Source: an uncultured Actinomyces sp. (lineage in GTDB: Bacteria; Actinomycetota; Actinomycetes; Actinomycetales; Actinomycetaceae). Taken from it: a DNA stretch of 12,216 bases. Numbering within the stretch: position 1 is the stretch's first letter; each line of letters opens with the position of its first letter. Position numbers and translations under genes: made by a program. Shown one piece after another: positions 5,931 through 12,187 of the stretch. Where the stretch lies: the NCBI GenBank assembly GCA_902773415.1, contig CACYEE010000167.1, positions 1 through 12,216 on the forward strand, given 5' to 3'. The notes beneath the pieces were generated by a model that had not been told where the DNA came from, did no database searches, and saw nothing but the letters and a program-made list of their open reading frames with translations.

Positions 5931-7378
5931 ACCCCACGGCCATCCTCGGCGCGCTCATCGAAGCCTGGCAGGAGGTACGCATCCAGAAGGCCCGCGTAAT
6001 CCTGTCCCTCGTGGGCGTGGTGGCCGCAGTGGCCGCCATGAGCACCGTCATGGCGCTCGGCGACATCATCGTGCAGGCCAACAAGGAAGAAATCGAGGCC
6101 ATGACCGGCCGCGACGCCACGATCCAGATCACCGTCAGCCAGGCGGGCACCGACGAATCCGACCCGGGCGACGGTTCCGAAGGCCCCGGCGGCTCCGGCT
6201 CGCAGGCCGACGCGAAGGCGACGTCGTCGGACCTTGAGAACTCCCCGCCAAGTCCGGCCCAGCTCGCGAACATGGAGAAGATGGGCTGGCCCGCCGCAGA
6301 CGCGAGCCCCTCCCCGTTCACCCGTGCCACCGAAGCGCTCGCATCGCGATACGCTTTGACAGGCTATTCGCGTTCGGCGCAGACGTGGGCGACCTTCGAC
6401 GAAGTCACGAAGGCCGCAAACTCGGGGCATTTCCGTGGGCATGCGATCGATGCCGAGAACCTTGGAAGCATGGTGGACGACCTTGGCAACTCCTCGCCCT
6501 ACGTCGACGTGACGATCCAGGCCGTCGACCCGTCATATGCGACAATCTACCGCCTGCGCCAGGCTGCCGGAAGGTGGATCGAGCCCGGCGACGTGAACCA
6601 GCGCGTCACTCCGGTCGTCATCAACGAGGCAATGCACAGGCAGGCTCTCGGCGGCGCGCCGATCGGCGAACCTATCGTGCTGACAATGACAGGCACGGCA
6701 ACGAAGGTGAAGATTGTCGGCGTCGTGAAGTCGGGTCCTTACGCGGCTTCCACCATGTACGTTCCCTACGATGCGTGGGAGCTGGCGACGGCCGGAACCG
6801 GCAAGGCGGAACTCTCCGATACCTCGTTGTACGTGTGGGTCGATCCGGCGCAGGCCGAGCAGGCACGCAAGGAACTGCCGGCGGCAATGAATTCCCTTCT
6901 CGGCTCGAAATGGAAGGCGGAGGCTGCCGACCCTTCCGTCTGGCTGGGCGAGGATCCTTCTGGAGAGGATTCCTTGGGCGGCGTGCAAGCCGTAATCATG
7001 GCAATTGGCGCAATCGTGATTCTGCTGGGCGCGCTCGGACTGCTCAACGTGGCAATCGTGACGGTGAGGCAGAGGATTCGGGAGATTGGCATTCGGCGGG
7101 CCGTGGGCGCTTCGGCGCGGCGCGTGTTCTTCTCGGTGTTCCTCGAGTCGGTCGTGGCCACTTTCGTGGCGGGCTTCCTCGGAGTGGCGCTCGCAATCGT
7201 GATCGTTCGCTTCATTCCGTTGGGGTCGATGGGAATTCACCTCCAGGACACTCCCGGATTCCCGATGCATACCGCTTTGGCGGCAATGGGGATTTCGACG
7301 GCGATTGGCGCGCTGGCGGGCGTTATTCCGGCGGCGATGGCGGTGCGCGTCAAGCCGATCGACGCGATTCGCTACTGA
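5927..7378 (+). CDS. MacB/FtsX-type ABC transporter permease
   Basis: This membrane subunit (483 residues) pairs with the preceding ATPase. It has one N-terminal transmembrane helix (about 24-48), a large extracytoplasmic domain (50-350) of the MacB_PCD kind and three C-terminal helices (354-380, 400-430, 449-472), the standard MacB/FtsX topology. The FtsX-type cytoplasmic loop RQRIREIGIRRAVGAS (381-396) and the VKPIDAIRY C-terminus are characteristic. Residues 73-112 are a Ser/Gly/Pro/Asp-rich linker inserted early in the external domain. The ATG at 5927 is chosen because it has GGAGAGG just upstream and makes an ATGA overlap with the ATPase stop. Possible cargo includes antimicrobial peptides, lipids or toxic compounds; no cargo gene or two-component regulator adjoins the operon. 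Confidence 0.93.
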   Translation: MNPTAILGALIEAWQEVRIQKARVILSLVGVVAAVAAMSTVMALGDIIVQANKEEIEAMTGRDATIQITVSQAGTDESDPGDGSEGPGGSGSQADAKATSSDLENSPPSPAQLANMEKMGWPAADASPSPFTRATEALASRYALTGYSRSAQTWATFDEVTKAANSGHFRGHAIDAENLGSMVDDLGNSSPYVDVTIQAVDPSYATIYRLRQAAGRWIEPGDVNQRVTPVVINEAMHRQALGGAPIGEPIVLTMTGTATKVKIVGVVKSGPYAASTMYVPYDAWELATAGTGKAELSDTSLYVWVDPAQAEQARKELPAAMNSLLGSKWKAEAADPSVWLGEDPSGEDSLGGVQAVIMAIGAIVILLGALGLLNVAIVTVRQRIREIGIRRAVGASARRVFFSVFLESVVATFVAGFLGVALAIVIVRFIPLGSMGIHLQDTPGFPMHTALAAMGISTAIGALAGVIPAAMAVRVKPIDAIRY

Positions 7379-7401
7379 TGCGGCGGCATGGCGCGGGCCG
7401 G

Positions 7402-7424
7402 GGCCGTCTCCCAAGGGCACGGCC
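7402..7424 (+). terminator. Terminator-like hairpin after the permease gene
   Basis: GGCCGT (7402-7407) pairs with ACGGCC (7419-7424), and CCC/GGG can extend the stem inside the loop. It begins 24 bases after the permease stop. There is no T-tract. Confidence 0.4.
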
Positions 7425-7440
7425 ACCGCGGGCTGTCTCG

Positions 7441-7540
7441 TTGGGGGCGGCGACAAACGGAAGGTCCGCGCGGGCAGGATCGCACGAGACTGGAGCGAGG
7501 AAGCCGCGAGCGGGAGCGAAGCGACCGAACGCTGTCCCTT
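7441..7540. repeat. GGGGACAG-family intergenic repeat, copy 2 (100-bp form)
   Basis: It aligns without gaps to 8921-9020 with 78 of 100 bases identical by hand count. The most conserved part is CGAGACTGGAGCGAGGAAGC (7485-7504), identical in both. It starts with the family core in a diverged form (TTGGGGGCGGCGACAAACGG). Confidence 0.75.
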
Positions 7541-7671
7541 TTGCGGCGCCTCGCACTTTGCATTCGCGCAAGCGGCTGGGGCGGGACGGGGCGAGAGCGG
7601 TCCGTCCGCCCGTCGCCCCGCCTTCGCACGGCTCCCGCACCAGCCGCTTCCGTCGCGTGGGACGGGTCACA

Positions 7672-7677
7672 TACAAT
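7672..7677 (+). promoter_or_regulatory. Candidate -10 box (TACAAT) for the ADP-ribosylglycohydrolase gene
   Basis: TACAAT lies about 70 bp before the ATG. The -35 region is not convincing. The same hexamer precedes the export operon. Confidence 0.4.
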
Positions 7678-7743
7678 GGGAGGCGGCCACAAGCCATGCC
7701 CCGCAAACCGCGTCGCCCCCGCGCCGACCCCAAGGAAAACCCA

Positions 7744-8787
7744 ATGACCGAAACACCCTACGACCGCACCGACATCGCCACCATCGAACTCACTCCCGCC
7801 ATCATCGACCGCGCCCGAGGCGCCCTCCTCGGAGCCGCCGTCGGCGATGCCCTTGGCGTCCCCTACGAGTTCGTCTCCCCGCCCGAAGGCGAACCCGAGA
7901 TGAAGGGCGGAGGCCTCGGGCCGTACCAGCCCGGCGAATGGTCCGACGACACGCAGATGTCGGCCCTCACAGCCCGCATCGCCGCCACGGGCCTGCCCCT
8001 CGCCTCGAAGAAGGCCCTCATCCGTCTCGGCGACGCCCTCATCGACTGGATGGGCTTCGGAGCCTCCGACATGGGCACCCAGACCCGCGCCGTTCTCGCC
8101 CTCGCCGCCACTCCCGGTTCCGGCGACACCGCGGACCGGCTCGCCCGCGCCGCCCGCACCTTCTCCGAAACGAACCGGCGCGCGCCCGGAAACGCGGCCC
8201 TCACGCGCATCTCCCCCGTCGCCCTCGCCTATCTCGGCTCGCGCGAACGCACCGCGCAGGCCGCCCAGTCCCTCACGCGCCTCACCCACTACGACCGCCT
8301 CGCCGACGAAGCCTCGATTCTGTGGGCCGAAGCGATCCGCAACGCGGTCCTCACCGGCACGATCGACATTTTCGGAGGCTTCGACTTCCTTGTCGAGGAA
8401 TCGGCGACCCGTTGGGACCGCCTCCTGCACGACGCCGAGCGGGCCCGCTACGACGTCAACCAGAATTCCCGCGTCCAGGTGGCGCTCCAGAGCGCGTGGG
8501 ACGCCGTCTATTCCGTCAAGCATCTGCGCGGGGCCGACGCCGTTCGCGAGGGCCTCGTGCGGGCCGTGCGCATTGGCGGGGATACGGATTCGACGGCGAC
8601 GCTCGCCGGCGCGCTGCTCGGTGCCGCCTACGGCGAGAGCTGCATTCCCGCGCAGTGGGCGCAGGCCGTGCATGGCTGGCCGGGCATGACGGGCACCGAC
8701 TATGCGGATCTCGCTGAGAAGATCGTGCGCGTGGCGGAGCAGAAGACCCGCGAGTTTGCGGCGCCCGGGGAGGGCGACGCGCAGTAG
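7744..8787 (+). CDS. ADP-ribosylglycohydrolase family protein (DraG/ARH-like)
   Basis: Members of this family are cytosolic, metal-dependent hydrolases that remove ADP-ribose from proteins or small molecules; here the exact substrate is unknown. The 347-residue protein shows the full signature set: RGALLGAAVGDALGVPYEF (25-43), GEWSDDTQMS (64-73, with S67, D68 and D69 as metal ligands), RAPGNAALTRISPVAL (146-161), and RIGGDTDSTATLAGALLGAAYG (276-297, with D280, D282 and S283 completing the two-metal site). All predicted metal ligands are present, so it should be active. ATG at 7744 is chosen because AAGGAA sits 6 nt upstream; ATG at 7696 is in frame and would add 16 basic residues behind a GGGAGG at 12 nt. 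The gene is monocistronic. No ADP-ribosyltransferase, macrodomain or NADAR partner lies nearby. Confidence 0.92.
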   Translation: MTETPYDRTDIATIELTPAIIDRARGALLGAAVGDALGVPYEFVSPPEGEPEMKGGGLGPYQPGEWSDDTQMSALTARIAATGLPLASKKALIRLGDALIDWMGFGASDMGTQTRAVLALAATPGSGDTADRLARAARTFSETNRRAPGNAALTRISPVALAYLGSRERTAQAAQSLTRLTHYDRLADEASILWAEAIRNAVLTGTIDIFGGFDFLVEESATRWDRLLHDAERARYDVNQNSRVQVALQSAWDAVYSVKHLRGADAVREGLVRAVRIGGDTDSTATLAGALLGAAYGESCIPAQWAQAVHGWPGMTGTDYADLAEKIVRVAEQKTREFAAPGEGDAQ

Positions 8788-8919
8788 CCGTTCGGCCCGC
8801 GCGGGTTCGCCGCCTCTGTCGGATGCCGCAAAGGCCATCCCGCCGAAACCCGTGCCGCGCGCCGGAAGGCCCGCTGCCATGCCCTGGCTGCCTGCGCCGG
8901 AGACAGGCCTTGGTGTCGC

Positions 8920-9020
8920 TTTGGGGACAGCGACGAGCGGAAGGCCCGTGCGGGCTTGCTCGCGCGAGACTGGAGCGAGGAAGCCTCGAAGGGACGGGAA
9001 GCGACCGGACATGGCCCCGT
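8920..9020. repeat. GGGGACAG-family intergenic repeat, copy 3 (100-bp form)
   Basis: The first 25 bases are identical to copy 1 (3469-3493), and the whole stretch from 8921 aligns without gaps to copy 2 (7441-7540). It therefore links the short and long forms of the family. It lies between convergent genes. Confidence 0.78.
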
Positions 9021-9141
9021 TTCCGACATTCAGCTCCTTGGCCTGCACAAACAGCGGGGTTCGGAGCACCGTTTTCGTCCAAGCATGCGAAAACCACCCC
9101 GCCCCAAATCGCGCACCCCGTCGTCTCGCCGGAAACGCGAA

Positions 9142-9171
9142 GCGGGCCGGAGCCAACCGGCCCCGGCCCGC
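9142..9171. terminator. Strong hairpin between convergent genes
   Basis: GCGGGCCGG (9142-9150) and CCGGCCCGC (9163-9171) are perfectly complementary 9-bp arms around a 12-nt loop; an alternative 7-bp stem with a 6-nt loop uses GGGCCGG and CCGGCCC. It lies about 40 bases beyond the symporter stop and could serve both converging transcripts. No T-run follows on either strand. Confidence 0.5.
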
Positions 9172-9208
9172 CAATGCAGGCGACACGCCACCGCGTCGCC
9201 AAGAAAAG

Positions 9209-10645
9209 TCAGCCGAGCGGATTCTTGCGCGGAACCCAAATGTCGGTCGGCAGCTCGCCGGGCATGTTCGGGTTGTCCGTCGCCACGAACGGCCGCTCCT
9301 TGTTCACGCGGTAGTCCTTGAGCGCCCCCAGCGCCCACTTGCCGAGCAGAACGATCGCCACGAGGTTGATGAGGGCCATGCCGCCCATCGTGATGTCGGC
9401 GAAGTTCCACACGGCCGCGAGTTCCGCAAGCGCGCCGATCGCCACCGAAACGAGCACGAGCGTGCGAAGCAGGTATTCTCCCCATTCCTTGCCGCCGGTG
9501 AGGAAGTCGAAGTTCACCTGGGCGTAGGTGTAGTTGCCGAGAATCGAGGAGAAGGCGAAGACGAAGATAAGCACCACCATCACCGGGCCGAGCCACGAGC
9601 CGAGCTGGCTCTGCGCGGCGGCGATCGTGAGGGAGGCTCCTTCAAGTTCGGGCTGCGTGCCGGGCGTGAAAACGTCCGAAGAGGCGTTGAGCACGATGAA
9701 GGCGGTGGCCGAGCAGACGAGCAGCGTATCGACGAACACGCCGATCGATTGGATGAACCCCTGTTTCGCGGGGTGGGTCACCTGTGCGGTGGAGGCGGCG
9801 TTCGGGGCCGAACCCATGCCGGCTTCGTTCGAGAAGAGGCCGCGCCTGGCACCGTTGAGCATTGCGGCCACGACGCCGCCGGCCACGCCTGCCACGCCTT
9901 GTTCAAGGCCGAAGGCCGAAGCGATGATAAGGCCGAACACGTGCGGGATTTCGGTGAAGTTGATGGCCACGATGACGAGCGCGATGAAGATGTAGACGAT
10001 TGCCATTGCCGGTGCCACGATTTCGGCGACTTTCGCCACGCGCCTGATGCCGCCGAAGACGATCGGGGCTGTGAGGATGACGAGGCCGAGCGCGGTGACC
10101 CAGGCGGGAATCGAGAAGTTCGAGTCGAGTACGCCGGCGATCGTGTTGGCCTGCGCCATCTCGAAGGAGATGCCGAAGGAGAAGATGAGGAAGACGGCGA
10201 AGATCGCGCCCCACGTGCGCGAGCCGAGGCCGCGCTGGATGTAGAAGGCGGGGCCGCCGCGGAAGGTGCCGTCGTGCCAGCGGATCTTGAACAGCTGGGC
10301 GAGGGTGGCTTCGACGAACGCGGTGGCCATGCCGACGAGGGCGACGATCCACATCCAGAAGATCGCGCCGGGGCCGCCGCCGACGAGTGCGATGGCAACG
10401 CCGGCGATGTTGCCGGTGCCGACGCGGGAGGCGAGGCCGATGGCGAATGCCTGGAAGGAGGAGATGCCGTCGCCGTCGGCGTTGCGCGAGCCGAACATGC
10501 CGCGGATCATCTGTCCGAATTCGCGGAACTGCACGCCGCCGGTGCGGATCGTGAAGTAGAGGCCGGTGCCGATGAGAAGCGCAATGAGAATGTAGGTGTA
10601 GAGGAAATCGGAGATGTCTCCGAATATCGTTGCGAGAGTGTCCAT
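9209..10645 (-). CDS. Alanine/glycine:cation symporter, AGCS (AlsT/DagA) family
   Basis: This is a membrane carrier that takes up alanine or glycine with Na+ or H+. The 478-residue protein, typical length for the family, carries the AGCS signatures: SRVGTGNIAGVAIAL (73-87), GGGPGAIFWMW (89-99), GGPAFYIQRGLG (130-141) and GLFSNEAGMGSAPNAA (269-284). About eleven hydrophobic helices can be picked out, beginning at 13-33 and ending at 422-441, followed by a 35-residue hydrophilic tail. The ATG at 10645 has GAAGGGAG just upstream and starts at the usual family N-terminus. It is transcribed alone, away from the DUF2975/HTH pair, behind a long repeat-filled spacer that may carry its control region. 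Specificity between alanine, glycine and glutamine cannot be decided here. Confidence 0.95.
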   Translation of the reverse strand: MDTLATIFGDISDFLYTYILIALLIGTGLYFTIRTGGVQFREFGQMIRGMFGSRNADGDGISSFQAFAIGLASRVGTGNIAGVAIALVGGGPGAIFWMWIVALVGMATAFVEATLAQLFKIRWHDGTFRGGPAFYIQRGLGSRTWGAIFAVFLIFSFGISFEMAQANTIAGVLDSNFSIPAWVTALGLVILTAPIVFGGIRRVAKVAEIVAPAMAIVYIFIALVIVAINFTEIPHVFGLIIASAFGLEQGVAGVAGGVVAAMLNGARRGLFSNEAGMGSAPNAASTAQVTHPAKQGFIQSIGVFVDTLLVCSATAFIVLNASSDVFTPGTQPELEGASLTIAAAQSQLGSWLGPVMVVLIFVFAFSSILGNYTYAQVNFDFLTGGKEWGEYLLRTLVLVSVAIGALAELAAVWNFADITMGGMALINLVAIVLLGKWALGALKDYRVNKERPFVATDNPNMPGELPTDIWVPRKNPLG

Positions 10646-10696
10646 GTTTCTCCCTTCATGTCGGGGTGCCGGCGGGTTTGCCGGCCCGGTGGGGCG

Positions 10697-10778
10697 CAGG
10701 GCGACGCGGGTGCGTTCCGTGCTTTTCGCTGTCGGCGTGCGGTTTTCGCGGCGCCCTTGCCAATACAGGGGGCACTCT
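10697..10778. repeat. 82-bp direct repeat, copy 1
   Basis: It matches 10860-10941 with only three substitutions by hand alignment and no gaps. The shared part includes GTGCGTTCCGTGCTTTTCGC and ends near GCCCTTGCCAATAC. The copies start 163 bp apart. It lies in the leader region of the symporter gene. Confidence 0.85.
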
Positions 10779-10784
10779 ACACCA

Positions 10785-10798
10785 TCTTGATGTCAAGA
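10785..10798. promoter_or_regulatory. Perfect palindrome TCTTGA-TG-TCAAGA upstream of the symporter gene
   Basis: The arms are 6 bp with a 2-bp centre, in the unique sequence between the two 82-bp repeats and about 140 bp upstream of the symporter ATG. On the minus strand it contains TTGACA, and a TAGAGT box follows at 10779-10774. The size and symmetry fit a dimeric winged-helix (MarR-like) operator, but this assignment is inference. Confidence 0.4.
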
Positions 10799-10859
10799 CT
10801 TCGACTGTGCCCAGCATCGTGTCGCCGGGGCGCGACGCATGCGCCGGAGGGCACGAAGG

Positions 10860-10941
10860 CAGGGCGAGGCGGGTGCGTTCCGTGCTTTTCGCTGTCGGCG
10901 TGCGGTTTTCGCGGCGCCCTTGCCAATACGGGGGGCGCTCT
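10860..10941. repeat. 82-bp direct repeat, copy 2
   Basis: This is the partner of 10697-10778. Such high identity in non-coding DNA implies recent duplication or gene-conversion-like homogenisation. Different sequence follows each copy. Confidence 0.85.
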
Positions 10942-10973
10942 TTTCGCGATCTGGAGGCGGGAATCGGCATGTT

Positions 10974-11031
10974 GCACCGCCCGTCCCTCCAATCGGGGAC
11001 AGGCCCCAAACGGGAGGTCGAATCGCCGCAC
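10974..11031. repeat. 58-bp direct repeat, copy 1, containing GGGGACAG core (family copy 4)
   Basis: It is identical to 11191-11247 except for one extra T. Its centre reads CGGGGACAGGCCCC followed by AAACGGGAGG, which is the same pattern as the GGGGACAG...CGGAAGG core of the repeats at 3469, 7441 and 8920. Confidence 0.8.
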
Positions 11032-11190
11032 TCCCGCCGCCGCAGCCGCTTCCGCTTCGCCTCCGCCACTCGCACCTCCCGCGCACCCGCGCCGAAACCG
11101 GAACGCGCACCGCCGCAAGCAGCCCCGAACCTCGCCGCACCGCCGTCGCCCTCTCCCCCGCACACCGCCCCGACCACGGCCCGCCCCGCA
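11032..11190. other. C-rich low-complexity stretch
   Basis: The plus strand is dominated by C with short purine runs. It lies between the two 58/57-bp repeats. It gives Arg/Pro-rich spurious frames and has no coding motifs. Confidence 0.55.
11150..11178. repeat. 29-bp repeat, copy 1 (partner at window end)
   Basis: It begins CCTCTCCCCCG and ends CCGCCCCGACCACG. It recurs at 12188-12216 with one mismatch. Confidence 0.7.
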
Positions 11191-11247
11191 GCACCGCCCG
11201 CCCTCCAATCGGGGACAGGCCCCAAACGGGAGGTCGAATCGCCGCAC
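11191..11247. repeat. 57-bp direct repeat, copy 2, containing GGGGACAG core (family copy 5)
   Basis: This is the partner of 10974-11031, with starts 217 bp apart. It lies about 125 bp upstream of the AT-rich promoter patch of the DUF2975 gene. Confidence 0.8.
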
Positions 11248-11373
11248 CGTCGTCGCCCTCTTCGCCGCACTCCCGCCCCGCCCCGAACCGAACGCGCATC
11301 TCGCGTCGGAGCAGAAAACGCAGCTCCCAGGGCAGGGCGCAGGCCATATGCTCCATATCGCAAAACGAGCAGC

Positions 11374-11415
11374 ATTTATCGCCTTACAACATACTTTTAT
11401 TGCTATTCGATAAAT
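11374..11415 (+). promoter_or_regulatory. AT-rich promoter region with an 8-bp inverted repeat, upstream of DUF2975
   Basis: Bases 11371-11420 contain only 16 G/C of 50, in a window that is otherwise very GC-rich. ATTTATCG (11374-11381) and CGATAAAT (11408-11415) are perfect inverted repeats 26 bp apart. The right arm contains GATAAA, a possible -10 box. An HTH dimer bound at each arm would cover the promoter, so autoregulation by the HTH protein of this operon is plausible but inferred. Confidence 0.5.
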
Positions 11416-11480
11416 CTTCGGGCATGATGGATACCGCGAGCGCACACCGCCGTCCGCTCCGACGCACAGAAAGGACCCCC

Positions 11481-11960
11481 ATGCGCCAGAAAGAACTCGC
11501 CACGGCCCTCATGGTCATCGACAACCTCGCCTTCCTCGCCGCACTCCTGTTCACCATCGGTGCCGCGCCCGCCCACATCGAATCCATCAGCCTCGACACC
11601 GACGCCGGCTCGGCCCTGCGCCACGCGCTCCTCCCCGTCGCCCTCCTCGCCGTCGTACCTCTCGGCGTCATCTGGGCCAACACGTGGATGATGGGCATGG
11701 CGATGGCGCACGACCGCTCCTTCACCCGAGCCAACGCCAAGCGCATGAAGAACGTCGGCATTGCGGCGACGGCGGAAGCCGCCATCTACGGCGTCGCCAC
11801 GACCTTCCTGCCTCTCGGGGCCAAGGTCGACGGCGGGACGCTCGCCGTTGCGCTCATCGTCGTGCTCGCCTGCCTGGGCCTCGCGGTCGTCGCCTTCGCG
11901 GCAAGCCATCTCATGGCCAAGGCCGCGGAAATCCAGTCCGAAAACGACCTCACGGTATAG
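11481..11960 (+). CDS. DUF2975 family four-helix membrane protein
   Basis: The 159-residue protein has four hydrophobic helices (about 9-29, 48-72, 92-112, 119-145), a loop with HDRSFTRANAKRMKNVG (78-94) and a C-terminal AKAAEIQSENDLTV. This is the DUF2975 layout, a family of unknown function. Such proteins are typically encoded next to a small YozG-like HTH protein, as here, so it may sense a membrane signal or hold the regulator at the membrane; this is inference. ATG at 11481 is chosen because AAAGGA lies 5 nt upstream and the family N-terminus starts here. ATG at 11424, in frame and 9 nt beyond the AT-rich patch, would add 19 basic residues and could be a leaderless alternative. Confidence 0.82.
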   Translation: MRQKELATALMVIDNLAFLAALLFTIGAAPAHIESISLDTDAGSALRHALLPVALLAVVPLGVIWANTWMMGMAMAHDRSFTRANAKRMKNVGIAATAEAAIYGVATTFLPLGAKVDGGTLAVALIVVLACLGLAVVAFAASHLMAKAAEIQSENDLTV

Positions 11961-11971
11961 GGGGCGCAGTC

Positions 11972-12178
11972 ATGGAAATCCGCGTCAACCTCGACCGCAT
12001 GCTTCTCGAGCGGCGAATGACCCTCACCGAGCTCTCGGAGCAGGTGGGCATCACGATAGCGAACCTGTCGAACCTCAAGACGGGCAAGGCGAAGGCCGTC
12101 CGCTTCACGACGCTCGCAGCGCTCTGTCAGGCGCTCGACTGCCAGCCCGCCGACCTTCTCGAATTCATCCCCGACTAG
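11972..12178 (+). CDS. Small Cro/C1-type HTH regulator (YozG-like)
   Basis: The 68-residue protein is a single XRE-type helix-turn-helix domain: LDRMLLERRMTLTELSEQVG (helices 1-2), ITIANLSNLKTGKAKAVRF (recognition helix region 27-45) and TLAALCQALDCQPADLLEFIPD. The length and the ending DCQPADLLEF.PD match YozG-like proteins found beside DUF2975 genes. It has no sensor or dimerisation domain of its own. AGGGGG lies about 7 nt before the ATG, overlapping the DUF2975 stop region, and the gap to that stop is 11 nt, so the two are one operon. It probably binds DNA as a dimer and may regulate its own operon. Confidence 0.92.
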   Translation: MEIRVNLDRMLLERRMTLTELSEQVGITIANLSNLKTGKAKAVRFTTLAALCQALDCQPADLLEFIPD

Positions 12179-12187
12179 GCCCGCCGG

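Larger units (their letters stand above)
7379..7743. other. Spacer between export operon and ADP-ribosylglycohydrolase gene
   Basis: It holds a terminator-like hairpin, the 100-bp repeat copy 2 and a -10-like box before the next gene. Open frames here are extensions of frames from neighbouring genes and show no coding motifs. Confidence 0.6.
8788..9208. other. Convergent spacer between ADP-ribosylglycohydrolase and symporter genes
   Basis: It holds the palindrome CCCGCGCGGG (8796-8805), repeat copy 3 and a strong hairpin near the symporter stop. Nothing coding is supported in 9021-9140. Confidence 0.6.
10646..11480. other. Long divergent spacer rich in direct repeats
   Basis: About 830 bases separate the symporter from the DUF2975 gene. 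In order it holds an 82-bp repeat, a 14-bp palindrome, the second 82-bp repeat, a 58-bp repeat, a C-rich stretch, the 57-bp partner repeat and an AT-rich promoter-like patch. Several frames are open across it on both strands, but they consist of Arg/Pro/Ala-rich translations of repeats and have no recognisable motifs. Confidence 0.7.

Noticed and set aside
6385..7743. Upstream part of an 800-codon plus-strand frame ending in the ADP-ribosylglycohydrolase
   Set aside because: It runs through the permease gene in another frame and through repeat DNA, with Arg-rich translation. Family sequence and the ribosome site place the start at 7744.
7372..9186. 604-codon minus-strand frame opposite the ADP-ribosylglycohydrolase
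   Set aside because: It is a GC-rich shadow without motifs; its two similar peptide segments are just the translated repeat copies 2 and 3.
10697..11247. CRISPR-like array
   Set aside because: There are only two copies of each repeat type, lengths of 82 and 57-58 bp are unsuited, spacing is irregular, and no cas gene is present.
10656..11375. Minus-strand frames of up to 239 codons in the symporter/DUF2975 spacer
   Set aside because: They are repeat-derived, include the same peptide twice because the DNA is duplicated, and have no ribosome site or family motif.
8702..11413. 903-codon plus-strand frame opposite the symporter
   Set aside because: It is an Arg/Glu/Asp/His-rich antisense translation of the symporter and of the repeats. 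The minus frame has complete AGCS signatures.
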